Assembly (NCBI RefSeq): GCF_051622035.1
Contig: NC_135364.1
Coordinates: forward strand, 1,817,001-1,881,000
DNA length: 64,000 nucleotides
Direction of reading: 5' to 3'
From: Arctopsyche grandis
Lineage: Eukaryota; Arthropoda; Insecta; Trichoptera; Hydropsychidae
The notes under the pieces: model-generated
Seen by the model: the letters and a program-made list of their open reading frames with translations, nothing else
Told to the model about the DNA's origin: nothing
Databases searched by the model: none
In this document: positions 23,106-35,208 of the stretch, piece after piece
How positions within the stretch are numbered: position 1 is the stretch's first letter
Layout: every line of letters begins with the position of its first letter
Translations under genes and position numbers: made by a program

Positions 23106-24041
23106 GATGAAAATATATAAAAAATATATTTGCCAATTTTTCAATGTTAGTATTACGATCTAAATTCAACATGTACTTTACAATCACATATATGTATCTA
23201 TGTGTACATACATATATGATAAGATTATGATATTACATTTTCCCACATATCGCATCATATGACAAATATTCATAGTGTTTGTTGACAAACAGTACCAATT
23301 TTTTCAACTGAATCATCGATAATATCGAGTATACGGTAGACATATGTATTTACCAGTCGCCGGTCCAAAACATTTAAAAATTTTCCCTCAATTAACCAAA
23401 AATATTGTCAAGGAATTATAGTTTTTTTCAGATTGTTCAATTCTTGTATAAACAAGATGAAAAAAATAGTATAAACATTATATTTTATGTTTTGCAAGAT
23501 ATTTCTCGAAATCAAGAAAAGTGGACTAATGCCATTTCAATTATAACGAGCCATACAATAATATTTGTTTTTGGGAAATAAAATTGATCTGGAAAAATAT
23601 AGTAATAAAATCAATGTCGAAAATTAGATATATTTATCTCTTTATTAACTTAAAATAATTCTGTAGTAAATAAATGAAGAGGTGAAATATATTTAACTAT
23701 AAAGAATATTTCCCTAAAGAAGTTTGAAATTTGATGTTTTTAGCACCACATCACAGAATAATTATCATTTAATATCAAGGCTTTGTCTCCAAATTTATCA
23801 AAATAGCCCTCATTGCTTGAACACTATATTTTAATATATATAACGGTATGACATATTGTTTATAGATTGATTTCTCAGTAAAAGTTGGCGATCAATGTTG
23901 ATTGAATCAGTGATGTGCGATAACAATTTGTTACAACTTCAATTGGCATCTAGATCTTGACTTGGTGATACGTTTTTGCGATAGTTCATAATCATCGGTC
24001 GTTCTGCAATTAAAATTTACTATACAAAATTCTACACGAAA
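23106..24041. other. 5' flank of gene C
   Basis: Recognisable as the diverged partner of the flanks of genes A and B: 23120-23390 matches 7920-8240 and 23390-23710 matches 1-750, without the antisense LINE. From 23860 (TTTATAGATTGATTTCTCAG) it parallels 1787-1992 to the start codon. The proximal 150 bases before the ATG are conserved in all five full genes, so they probably include the promoter and 5' UTR; I cannot point to a definite TATA box or initiator. Confidence 0.5.
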
Positions 24042-27000
24042 ATGTCCGAATTCAATGGAGAGGTTTACGATCGACATGCAAAAACTATTTTAAAGCGAAT
24101 GTTTGGCATTTACGAAGAAAGTTCATTGTGTAATATCGATTTGGTAGTCGGCAATAACAGGTTGGTACATTTCATGCACATATGTATAGCCTATAAATAA
24201 AATAGTACTTAATTCAATCAAACGACTTGCATTTTTCCAGATTTCCAGTGCACAAATTAATCCTTGTTACGAATAGCGATTTCTTCAAAAGTAGAATAAA
24301 TGATACAACCAGTGAAATCATTTTGGAAGACAGTGACGACATACTCGCCGAGTCTGTCCAGAAGACGATTACGTTCTTTTACCTAGGTGAAATAGGTAAG
24401 AACACAGGTGAATAGAAACCGTGTGTTTTTAAAAACATATCCATGGCCAAATTTTCATTTCAGACTTGCAGCTACATCAAGTTGTGAACATTATCAAATT
24501 TTCCAAAATTATTCAGGCGCTTGAACTCGAATATTGCTGTTTAGCGTACCTCGAAAAAATAATAGACATTGAAAATGTCATTTTCATTGACGATTTTGCC
24601 AAACAACATGGATATTTGCAATTACTCGAGCAAACAAAAGTATATATTGCAAAGAATTATTTAGAGGTACGAATTTGATATATTTAGCGTGTTCTGTTTT
24701 ATACCATGACTTTTAATATAACCACAAAAGCGTTTTCGACTATAACCAATTTCCAAAAGTTCATTTTCCAATTTTATTGCATTTTTACCCCTCTTATTGG
24801 GCATCTATTAATGTACGTATCGCAACTTATCTTATGTTCTTTTCATATCTTATTTTAACCTGGACATTGCAAACGCGTCAATCTTTAGAAATATAAATAA
24901 TTCTTTGAATGCGTTGAATACTATATACCTATAGTTACTTTTGACCTGACTTATTTTCTATAACTATTTATTTTTATTACTCTACCCGGCCGGTGAAGGT
25001 TTCTTTGCTTTGGAGATTATAGAAACCTCTCCGTTAAGAAAAAATAAGACATGGAAGTAGGCAGAATGCAAAAAGATTTAAGGATATTTTTCATTTTTGG
25101 TAAACCAAAAAGGTTTACTTTTCATGCTGTTTTTGTAAAATAGCAACGGTTATTAAGAGGGCTGTACACCCGAAACCTTAATTTTGTTTCCGTTCTTTTC
25201 TTCGATATATGTATATATATATATTGAGTGAATGTATATATATATTAAGTGAATGCGACAATATATATCAATATATACATATATATTGAGTGAATGCGAC
25301 AGTTGCGCTTCGACCAGATAATATGTATTTAAAATCGACAAAATCGAGGTTTCGTATTCTCCAATTTTCTCCTCCAAAACTAGACCAATTTAAAAAAAAA
25401 ATGTCATTCATCATCGGTATGAGAAAGATATTTTTTATGCAAGTGTGCGCGTATTTTTTTTTAAATCGACCGGTAAATAAGCACGCTGGACTCTTTTCGT
25501 AGGTGTAAAAAAGGTGCGATTTTATAGATGTTTGGCGGCTCCTACCTCTTATAAAAAATAACTAATCAAAAAAATAAAACCACAGATGCATGCCAATGGT
25601 GAACATCCATCGCATATTAAAACATAAATTCTAGTGTCATAATTGAGGAAGGGAGAAGTGTAATACGTTTGTATGGACAAGGCGCTGATGTCCGGCCCTC
25701 TTAATGGAGCAATAATTTAGTATATTTGAAGATATGGGCAATAGAACAGATGATGTACAGTGCTTATTTGAAGCCTTGTTGTCAATTAAACCAACGTCAA
25801 CACAAAATGAGAGCTTTCCCGGGGGGGGAAGGCCCGGAACGCGCCGAGGGTGAAGGCCCGGGGGGCGCCGGGGGCGAAGGCCCGGGGGGCGCCGGGGGCG
25901 AAGGCCCGAAATGAATATTCAAATAAATTTGAATGAAACAAAACTATTAAAATAAAGGATGTGGCTATTTGTACATACAGTATCGACGAATTATTAGCTA
26001 TTTGTACATACAGTACATAGTACATAGAAAGATTATTAGATCTTCAATTATTGAGCCGACTATCATTGCGTTAGCTTAATAGAACGACCAGATGTAATGA
26101 GCTCCTTTACGTGCGTAATATATTTTCTAATTATGGAAGAAGCTCATTCATCTGGCGTGCAAGCTCCACAATCAATACACTCATTTCTACCAATTGGGAT
26201 TTTGATTTATTTAATATTAATTCAAACCAAGCTATAGTGATTGTTGTGAATTTGTTTTTTGATGCTTAACATTGTTGTAAATTAGTAATTGTGATTGTGA
26301 ATTTTTATTATATTATTGATTTTATAATATTGTTATTTTTATTATTATTTTTATTTTTATATTTTTTCTAATTATCTTACTGTATTGTTATTTTTATTTT
26401 TTATCTTTTAATGTTTAAATTTTCTTTTTCTTTTACTTATATGCGAAAATTTTAAAATATTTTTTTTGTTATTAATTTGGTATTTAACAAAAACTGCAAA
26501 TTTTCCTAACAAAATAAGATAAAAAAAAGAATAATTTCACTGTAATATCACTGCAAAGAAGCATCAAATAAGTGAGATTGAATCGAATCTTAGTCTTGAA
26601 TATGGTTTTTGAACAATTTTGTTGACTTTTAAAAAGTTTATACCAAGCGTCACTTTCGCTGTCAAATGTTGCGCTTTTAGGTTATGTGCAACGGCCGAAG
26701 GAAAAGTTTCTTAATCGACTTCAAATTTCTAATCTTATAATTTATTGATCTTAAATCCTAATTCTTATAATCTTCTTATGTACATACTATGTACTGTCTG
26801 TATAAATAACCAATAATTCATCGATACTGTATGTATAAATAGTCAATAATTCGCCGATACTGTATTTACAAATAGCCAAAAATTCTACGATGCTGTATGT
26901 ACAAATAACCACATCCTAAAATAAATTATTTACTATGAGATTGGCCATTTTTAAGCGGTTTACATTACAAATACCGAGCAAAGCCGGCTAAAGCCACTAG

Positions 27001-30000
27001 TAATAAAATAAAATCAACGTTGTAAGAGATAAAGTTATGTAAATTAACGATATAATTAATAAAATAAAATTGAAATGTTTTACTATTTTTCTAGTTTTAT
27101 TATTATAATTATGTGTACACTGAGATAATATATACAAAAATTACCAATAATGCCAAAACATACATTTGTATTCTTGAATCCAATTATGTCGAATAAAAGA
27201 TACTTTTTTCATTTTTCATTTATCAAAATTTTTCGAGACTTCTCGAGAATTTTAAGAAGTTAAATTGAGAATTCTCATTTCTCAAGAAATTAAAATCATT
27301 GAGAAATCAGAATCACTAATGATGATTACTTAAAATACATATCGTGCAAACGGGAATATAACTTTGTCATAATATTATCCAAAAATATTTCAGATAATCC
27401 AAGAAGATGAATTCCTCAATATAAGTTATGAACGACTGGGTGAATTTTTACAGTCGGATGATTTAAATGTAGTAAGAGAAGAGGAAGCATTTCATGGATT
27501 GAAGATTTGGGTGCAAAAGAACTACGAGTCTCGGAAAAAGCATTTAGATACCCTGTTGAAATATATCAGATTGCCTTTGTTACCTGTCCAGGTATTTCTA
27601 CGTGACCAATTTCATAGATAATTCAAATTCATCTATATTTATTTATAATTTTCCAATGTCAATTTCTAAATTTTTAGTTTATATTAAATGAAGTGACACC
27701 ACTCTGTTACGATTCATTGCGCTGCTGTCAAATGATATTGGATACATTCAAATACCATCATAATCCTGAAAAAAGACATGTATTGCCTTCGCTAAATTCA
27801 AACCCACGAAAGTGCTGCAAACAAACTTTATTAATCGTAGGTGGACAAAATGCTACCGTATGTATTATATTTACATTCATTTATAAAAATTACAAGTAAA
27901 ATTAAAACTACATTTACATAAAATTTTTGATTTCAATCTTAGATTTCAAGTGAAATTGCAATTTACAACGCGGACGATGATAAATGGTCTACTTATTATA
28001 ATTTAAGCAATGAAACCGCGTATTTTGGTGCTGTTGTGTTGAATAACAAACTGATTACTATGGGTGGTGTGATTGACGATAAAGCCACAAACAAGGTAAC
28101 ATTAGTTCCATTAATAGTTTCTAGTTCTATTTAAAGATTTAAATTGACAATAGTTTTAGTTCTATATCAGGATTTATATTACGTTCATATCTAACGAGAT
28201 CTATCACACATGGATCGTTGGCTTAAAAATATTGATTTTGCAAACTGCCACCTAAATATTGTAACGTGGGAGCACGGGAGAACAGGATCCGCTAAGTGCA
28301 CTTGGGGATAAACAATGGAGACCCCCGAATCGGCCTAGCGGGACTCAGTAAGTACACCCTAGAATTCTCAGAACCCGAGAGCATGATAGCGCGAGAGCGT
28401 GAGACTCACTTAAAACAGTACGTGCCTAGACAATGGATAAATAAATAGATTGGGGATGCTGTGGTGAGTGACTTGTCTTTTATAAGGAGGTTCACACGCC
28501 ATATCAAAGAACATTCTGGAACGAGCACTAGCTGCGTGTGAACCTCCTGAATCATTCAATAAATGCTGTGAAGCGACTTTGGCCTTTCAATTGGATCCTC
28601 AACCCACCCCTACGCAACAATATGTGCATAATTATGGGGTCTACGTGACTTGACAGAATGTTAAATGACAGAAAACGCAAATATCGGAAGGCAAAGATCG
28701 AAAATCGAAAGATCTTAAGTCGAAAGATCAAAAAAAAAATGGTGCATGGTAAACGGTACGTACTCACTTAATTTGCGCGAGCAGGATACAACAGGAACAA
28801 GAGGAACATGCTTTTCCTCCCGTATTCTGCGTGCGCACATTAATACGGGAGGAAAAGCTTGTTCCTCTTGTTCCTGTTGTATCCTGCTCGCGCAAATTAA
28901 GTGAGTATGTACCGTTTACCATGCACCATTTTTTTTTTTATCTTTCGATTTTCGATCTTTGCCTTCCGATATTTGCGTTTTCTGTCATTTAACATTCTGT
29001 CAACTCACGGAGACCGATAATTATGACATGACGAGTGCAAACGCTGCTACGAAATACTCCTCACACACATTCGTGATATCCGATTTGGGTTTCATACAAT
29101 TGGGTATTTAAATGTCTATTGCCCAAACCCAATAAAATACTATTTTTACTTTTTGGTAATTTCACAGGTGTGTTGCTTTGATCTAATCACAAAGGAAAAA
29201 ACAGAATTGCAAGCGATGCAACAAGAAAGGAAGTTTTTTGCAGTCACCGTCATCGATGACCAAGTTTTCGTAATGGGTGGACGGAATAATAAAAATGAAT
29301 TGATAAATTCCGTGGAAAGGTTAATTTCTTGAGTCAAGCATTAATTTTTTTTCCTTCCGTATTTAACGAGATAATCTATTATTTGCTTCATTTCTTATAT
29401 CGTGTTAATTTTCTAACGGAAAATTAATATTAATAATTAACTAATTTATTAACTTAATTTTCGTGTTCTGCTTTATCGTGACCTCATCTTATCTTACAAC
29501 CCATTTCGATATCCTGTATTTTGGATACTGCTCGCACCTTCCCAAGTAAGATTTAATTAAGATACATATATTTCATAAGATATAAACCGTCAATTTATTT
29601 TAAATTCAATACTTCATCTTCAAAAACATCTGAAATTGATTTCAATATTATTTTTCATTCAGTATTGCGAATAAACTACGGTTCATTGGTAATAACCACT
29701 ATACTCGGTTTGCAAATATTGATAAGAAAAATATTTATTTCATATTCTAATGAGAATAGTGTACTCACTATCGTTCATATTAATATGCTATACATTTTTA
29801 CAAATATTATATTTAATGAGAAAATAAATTAAAATGAATACTAAATATTAACTTTACAGTACTCATTTACATAAAATGCAAATAATGATAAAGTCGCAAT
29901 TAAACTTTCAGGTATGATATTGTCACGAATACTTGGACTAATGTGGATCATATGTTGACAACACGTAATGGTCACGAAATAGCAGTAGTAGGGAAAAAAA

Positions 30001-31624
30001 TTTATGCCATCGAAGGTTGGAGCAGTGATGGCTTAAACACAATGGAAATGTATGATACACAACAAGATAAATGGACAGCAGCCCCACCAATGAAAGAAAA
30101 ACGAAATAGTTTTGCTGTAAGAATTATTTTTTTATTAATGAATCCTACATAACAAGTGCCGTAGCGAGGCCATGGCAAATGGGCAAATGGGCCTTTCTCG
30201 AACACTTTCTTGAAAATACTTGGAATAGATTATGATCAATTTTTAAATGAACTTAAATGTTTAAAACATCAATATCAAACTTTTTGCAAAGATAAAAATC
30301 CGAGGAGAAAATATCACATTGATATTTTAAATATTCTGGGTAGATGGGATTTAAAAGAATCCTATCACAATATGGAATAAGCGATATCTACATATGTACA
30401 TACATATATGTATATGTATATTTATCACAATGCCTGCGACAGTGGCTTCGACAGATAGGAGTTTTAGTTCATTAAAAATTATTTGAGATCGACCATCGGT
30501 CAATAGCGATTATCAAATCTAAGTACATATATTATCAATACAAAGTAAATTAGCAAGTAATATAAATATTGATAATATAATAACAAACTTTGCTAACGCC
30601 AAATGCACGGAAAATTCGTTTTTCGTTTTTTCTATTTTTGATAACTAATAGTTATGTAAGTTGTTAATTATATGTATAATAGGCTACCTGTCCAGACAGG
30701 TAGCCTATTATACATATAATTGGGGCTTTTAGATAAAGAAAAAATTATTTGAAATAAACATATAAAAATTTAAAAAAAAAGTTATACTACATACATACAT
30801 ATAAAAACGTATGTATGTACATATAAACGACAAAAAAATAAAATCCACGAAATTTTAATTGTGTTTTAACGGCACTGATTCCTTTAATTATAAGATGACA
30901 TTTATTGCGAAATTGTCAATATGGGACATTTATAATATAAAAAATAATCCTGCTTTTTTTAATTTTATTTTTTAAATGGTTAATTTATAAATTTCAATTA
31001 ATGTGTAATTTTTAAATTAAATAAATAATTTTATTTTAATTAAAAAACAATAAAGGGGTGACAAATTTGATATTTGCCAAGGGCGACATAAACATCGCAA
31101 CGGCTCTGCCTATAACTGATCAATTTGTATTAATCATCGCTGAATACCATTTGTTATAACTTGCAGGCTGTAACAATGGGAAACCACATTTACGCCATTG
31201 GAGGTCAAGATGGATCATCAATTCTTAAATCGGTGGAGCGATTTGACATCAAGTCTCAAACTTGGACATCGGTGGCCTGTCTTCCTGAACCAAATTACGG
31301 TCACAAAGCGATTGCTTTCGACGATAAAATCATTTGCGTTGGTGAGTTTCGTATTCATTTAAATACAGTACAAATTTACCTCATTTAATGGGTGTTGTGT
31401 GATAGTTCTGAAAATTGTTAAGTTTTATAAACAAGAATATTTTCTTAATTTAATTTTAATATTAATCAACGTGTCTTTAAATATTTTCAGGAGGTCAGAA
31501 TTCAAAATCAGTGCTGAAATATGATCCAGGCACAGACAAATGGACAGATCATGGATCAATTTCAGAACCACGTTCCTATTTTAATTTATTAGTAGCACCT
31601 ATGCACATAATGAAGAATGAATAA
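24042..31624 (+). CDS. KLHL gene C: BTB-BACK-Kelch protein, 10 exons, 557 aa
   Basis: Exons: 24042-24160, 24241-24395, 24464-24666, 27394-27591, 27678-27857, 27943-28095, 29168-29319, 29912-30116, 31167-31341, 31491-31624. Total 1674 bases, open throughout. Start MSEFNGEVYDRHAK; BTB about 20-125 (NIDLVVGNNRFPVHKL), BACK about 130-240, Kelch about 275-555. Introns 3, 6 and 8 are enlarged to 2.7, 1.1 and 1.05 kb by transposons, yet all splice sites and frames survive, which argues for continued selection. Oddities: the double glycine of Kelch 4 is Glu-Gly (YAIEGW), and exon 8 is two codons shorter than in sisters. The stop TAA lies inside an AATAAAG hexamer. Exons 4-6 are duplicated nearly exactly in pseudogene D. 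Likely Cul3 adaptor; target unknown. Confidence 0.85.
25207..25305. repeat. Tandem repeat ATATATATTGAGTGAATG in intron 3 of gene C
   Basis: Three to four units of TATATATATTGAGTGAATGC-like sequence mixed with TA runs. Simple repeat, no coding meaning. Confidence 0.7.
25815..25912. repeat. GC-rich 27-bp minisatellite in intron 3 of gene C
   Basis: About three and a half units of GAAGGCCCGGGGGGCGCCGG plus GGGC. Extremely GC-rich in AT-rich surroundings. The GGGCGAAGGCCC phrase resembles the GGGCGAAGCCC palindromes of 17301-17600 on the opposite strand. Confidence 0.8.
25945..26925. mobile_element. ~1-kb element with long inverted repeats built of ~40-bp subunits
   Basis: The left side (25955-26040) has AGGATGTGGCTATTTGTACA then two units of GCTATTTGTACATACAGT...GAATTATTA. 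The right side (26780-26925) holds the inverse with four units (TATTTGTACATACAG read on the minus strand, ending CCACATCCT). Between them is AT-rich DNA without reading frames. Inverted termini that themselves consist of tandem subunits suggest a non-autonomous DNA transposon. Superfamily not recognised. Confidence 0.55.
26970..27000 (+). mobile_element. Helitron-like 3' terminus in intron 3 of gene C
   Basis: ATACCGAGCAAAGCCGGCTA followed by AAGCCACTAG and then T. CTAG before T is a canonical Helitron 3' end. The 5' end of this copy was not located; the GC-rich minisatellite and inverted-repeat element upstream may lie inside it. An identical end precedes exon 4 of pseudogene D (34053-34089). 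Confidence 0.5.
28260..28619 (+). mobile_element. Solo LTR, gypsy-like, 360 bp, ATAT target duplication (intron 6 of gene C)
   Basis: Starts TGTAACGTGGGAGC and ends CCCCTACGCAACA, flanked on both sides by ATAT (28256-28259, 28620-28623). It contains TTTTATAAGG, a plausible promoter, and AATAAATGCTGTGAAG, a plausible poly-A signal, near its 3' end. Related LTRs are at 46895-47423 (minus) and 60600-60984 (plus). A 4-base ATAT target is known for some insect gypsy-group elements. No internal region remains, so it arose by LTR-LTR recombination. Confidence 0.8.
28638..29015. mobile_element. Foldback element, arms of ~180 bp, in intron 6 of gene C
   Basis: The left arm (28638-28826) starts GGTCTACGTGACTTGACAG and the right arm (28842-29015) ends CTGTCAACTCACGGAGACC. 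The arms are inverted copies over nearly their full length, with the shared phrase TTGCGCGAGCAGGATACAAC and inner ends CCTCCCGTATT / AATACGGGAGG around a 15-base loop. The left arm has a short extra segment (AGATCTTAAGTCGAAAG). No coding capacity. The right half of another copy lies in pseudogene D (35209-35429). Confidence 0.88.
30155..31108 (+). mobile_element. Decayed hAT element in intron 8 of gene C
   Basis: Left end AAGTGCCGTAGCGAGGC and right end CGCAACGGCTCTG form imperfect inverted repeats of the CAGNGNCG hAT type. The flanking TACATAAC and CCTATAAC are similar but not identical, as expected of an old insertion. Around 30435-30500 the phrase PATVASTDRSFSSLKII can be read, the hallmark of the hAT C-terminal dimerisation domain, followed by broken frames. 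Other KLHL copies have the intron without it. Confidence 0.65.
30670..30711. repeat. Long perfect palindrome inside the hAT relic
   Basis: TATAATAGGCTACCTG and CAGGTAGCCTATTATA flank the six bases TCCAGA. The duplicate at 15630-15665 has only the right arm intact, so this copy gained or kept the second arm. Confidence 0.7.
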
Positions 31625-31998
31625 AGTGTGAAAGAAATATTCGAAAAATACGTATCTTATTTCAATTCTACACAATTACAGACATCTATGAGACTATAAG
31701 TACTCGATAATGTGCTCATGTACATACATATATTTCTTATTATTCTTATTATTTTCATCGATGGAAAACTTTCGTCGTATTAAACAAACTCTCGATATTA
31801 ATCGAAAGACATTCGAGCGAAAGTCACCGTTTCGCTCGAATGTCTTCATAAAAAGCGCGCCACGCTCGATATAGGATGAAGGATTAGTCTAAGAAGAAGA
31901 ATTAGTTAACCTTTGTCTGAATTGTGTTAATAAACAAGATTTGTCGGATTTATTAAATCAATAAGATGTGATAGTCTTTTTATAATAACAGAGATAAA

Positions 31999-32073
31999 AT
32001 GTCGAAAATCACATTAAAAATGTTGGGACACACAAATGAAGTAGCTGCTCATCTACGAGATTTTCCATCATAA
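31999..32073 (+). CDS. Short unrecognised ORF, 24 aa
   Basis: ATG opens MSKITLKMLGHTNEVAAHLR plus DFPS and stop, soon after TTTTTATAATAA. The matching duplicated segment near 16795 lacks its first two thirds. Nothing supports expression; listed because it lies in a duplicated, otherwise empty stretch with the exon-like segment at 32177. Confidence 0.1.
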   Translation: MSKITLKMLGHTNEVAAHLRDFPS

Positions 32074-32176
32074 GAATTTTATATGATTTTGAAGTAATTT
32101 TAAAAATATTTAAAGAAAAATTGCGTGAAACTACTGCTCGAGACTACTGCTAAAAATATCAATAATATCATGAATA

Positions 32177-32275
32177 ATGGTTTGTATGATTCTTCATCAT
32201 GTGTTTGGGGAACTAGCAGCGTTCAACAAAAATTTACAGAAAACACTCCACTCCAATTTGCAAGAGTTTTTTCAG
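32177..32275 (+). CDS. Unrecognised possible first exon, duplicate of 16929-17027
   Basis: Same 33 codons as at 16929, with F for S in HHVFGELAAFNK, ending at CAG|GTAATT. Part of the segmental duplication 30690-34040. Function and partner exons unknown. Confidence 0.2.
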
Positions 32276-32899
32276 GTAATTTTTAAAATAAAAATTTCCA
32301 TACATTGGTTGTTTGGCCTGCTCACTTTTTTGGTTTTAATTAATCATAAGATGGGAATTCAAATGTTCTTCTATTACAACGTTTACTTTTCAATCACATA
32401 TGAACATACATACATATGTATGTATGTATCGCATATCGGATCATATGACAAATATTCATATAGCGTTTGATGTCAAACCGAACATAATGTTTCAACCGTA
32501 AATGCACCAAAAATAATAATATGACGATTGTCACAATCATATTTCGAATTAAACGAAGTTACTTACATACATATTTTTGTAATTCTAGTTTTAATCATCA
32601 AAAATTTTATTTGAATTATTAAACACACAAACATACATATATGACTTTTTACTATTGGCAAAGTATATGGATACATACATATGTATGTACATTATATTAA
32701 AAAGAGGAATTCTTTCGGTTTAAGTGTGACTCATCGTTATAAATTCTATATATGTATGTTTATAGATCGACTTGTCAATGCAAATGTATCTTATTAACTG
32801 GGCGTTATGTGATCTTTCTTAAAATTGGAACGTTTATTAACACGATTCGATTACCACTTTAGTGTAAATATCAAGCAATTTAAATAATAATTCTTTTAA

Positions 32900-33033
32900 G
32901 AGACTTAAATTCAAAATCGATGTTGGAGTACGATCCAGGTAGAAACGAATGGACAGATCGTGGAGTAATTCCAGAACAGCGTTTCAATTTTAATTTATTA
33001 CTTGCACCTATGCACATAATGACGAATGAATAA
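32900..33033 (+). pseudogene. Orphan KLHL exon 10 with mutated acceptor
   Basis: Duplicate of 18937-19070. The acceptor TTTTAG has become TTTTAA, with only a shifted AG one base later, which would break frame. The frame itself stays open (LNSKSMLEYDPGRNEWTDRG) to the stop at 33031-33033. Non-functional fragment. Confidence 0.75.
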
Positions 33034-33439
33034 ATTTTGGAATAAATATTCGGAAGATAAGTATTTTATTTCAATTCATCACAATTACAGACATCTACCA
33101 AGATTAGCACTCGTCAATGTGCTAACCATATGCATACATATTATGTAACTCGTTATTATTTTCATAGAGTGGAAAACTTTCGAAATATCAAGAGAACGTA
33201 AAATTTAAAAATTCATTCACCTGTGCCTCCAACCAATCGATTTAGTTCGATAATAATTTCGAAAAGTGGGTTTTTTTCATATATCTAATTTTTGAGAATA
33301 GTTTCGATTTTAATTTCAAGTATTATTAAATGAAACAAACTCTCAATATTCATCGATTACAATTTAAATGAGTCGATTATGACAAATTTTTACTGATCAG
33401 CGAGTATTCAAAGTCACCGTTTCGCTCGAATGTCCCCTT

Positions 33440-33955
33440 CAATTATTTTAACTGGTAGTGGCCAAGATTTTAGAAAACATGCAAAAAATACAGAATAAAG
33501 CTATGAGAGGTATTTTGAATGTGAGTAGATTTAAGAATATTGGAAGCATGTTAGATTAATTGGGATGGATGAGTATTAGAATTAGTCTAAATATTGGTAC
33601 ATTGTCTTTTGTTTGTAAGTTAGATCATAAGTTATTGCCTAAGTACTTTGATGATTATATAATATGGAATAGAGATAAACATAGTTTTTATGCTAGAAAT
33701 AAGGACAAACTAGTTGTAAGTAGAGTAAGAAAAAATAAGACAACTGGGGGTGTTTTTCACAGGGGTGTGCTCATGTATAATGCCCTCCCTGAGTGCATCA
33801 GGTCTGCTAAGATCATGGATGCATTCTTGCGAGGTGCGAAGAGACACCTCTGGGACAGTACATATAAATTAATTATAAATTTTAGAGTTAAGTAATTAAG
33901 ATGTATTTTTAAATTAGCTTGATAGCTAACATAGTATATAAATAAACTGAACACA
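33440..33955 (+). mobile_element. 3' end of a non-LTR retrotransposon (copy 2)
   Basis: Partner of 19490-20012. Positions 33560-33895 encode an open 111-residue C-terminal piece (ISLNIGTLSFVCKLDHKLLP, RNRDKHSFYARNKDKLVV, GVFHRGVLMYNALPECIRSA, KRHLWDSTYKLIINFRVK). It ends ATATAAATAAACTGAACAC plus A-rich sequence. The reverse transcriptase core is missing. The motif style (RNRD.HSF..RN...L) fits the jockey/CR1-type C terminus; clade not certain. Confidence 0.7.
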
Positions 33956-34052
33956 AAAAACTACGAATTTTATGAAATCAAAGGAAGCCAAAATGACCTG
34001 TTTTTTTATCATTTCATTTTGACGTGACGTGTTGATGAAAACATGATGTAAA

Positions 34053-34089
34053 ATTACAAATACCGAGCAAAGCCGGCTAAAACCACTAG
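34053..34089 (+). mobile_element. Helitron-like 3' terminus upstream of pseudogene D
   Basis: ATTACAAATACCGAGCAAAG CCGGCTAAAACCACTAG before T; nearly the same as 26963-27000. It marks the left part of the copied block 26970-28170 that gave rise to the first half of D, joined abruptly to the LINE fragment flank at about 34050. Confidence 0.5.
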
Positions 34090-35208
34090 TAATAAAATAA
34101 AATCAACGTTGTAAGAAATAAAGTTACGTAAATTAACGTTATAATTAATAAAATAATATTGAAATGTTTTACTATTTTTCTAGTTTAATTATCTAGTTTT
34201 ATTCTTAAATTTCTCGAGACTTCTCGAGAAATTTAAGAAGTTAAATTGAGAATTCTTATTTCTCGAAAAATGAAAATCATTGAGAAATCAGAATCACTAA
34301 TGATGATTACTTAAAATACATATCGTGCAAACGGGAATATAACTTTGTCATAATATTATCCAAAAATATTTCAGATAATCCAAGAAGATGAATTCCTCAA
34401 TATAAGTTGTGAACGACTGGGCGAATTTTTACAGTCGGATGATTTAAATGTAGTAAGAGAAGAGGAAGCATTTCATGGATTGAAGATTTGGGTGCAAAAG
34501 AACTACGAGTCTCGGAAAAAGCATTTAGATACCCTGTTGAAATATATCAGATTGCCTTTGTTACCTGTCCAGGTATTTCTACGTGACCAATTTCATAGAT
34601 AATTCAAATTCATCTATATTTATTTATAATTTTCCAATGTCAATTTCTAAATTTTTAGTTTATATTAAATGAAGTGACACCACTCTGTTACGATTCATTG
34701 CGCTGCTATCAAATGATATTGGATACATTCAAATACCATCATAATCCTGAAAAAAGACATGTATTGCCTTCGCTAAATTCAAACCCTCGAAAGTGCTGCA
34801 AACAAACTTTATTAATCGTGGGTGGACAAAATGCTAGAGTATGTATTATATTTATATTCATTTCTAAAAATTACAAGTAAAATTAAAACTACATTTACAT
34901 AAAATGTTTGATTTCAATCTTAGATTTCAAGTGAAATTGCAATTTACAACGCGGACGATGAAAAATGGTCTACTTATTATAATTTAAGCAATGAAACCGC
35001 GTATTTTAGTGCTGTTGTGTTGAATAACAAACTGATTACTATGGGTGGAAGTGTTAACGCTAAAATCACGAACAAGGTAACTTTAGTTTCATTAATAGTT
35101 TCTAGTTCTATTTAAAGATTTAAATTGTGTACATATTTGTGTGGTCTAGTTGACAATAGTTTTAGTACAGGGTGTCTGGTAGGTCGATGCAAAGCCTTGA
35201 TGCAAAGC

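Noticed and set aside
25726-26025. Open frames on both strands over the GC-rich 27-bp repeat
   Set aside because: Repeat artefact; the Gly/Glu and Ala/Pro repeats reflect the minisatellite unit.
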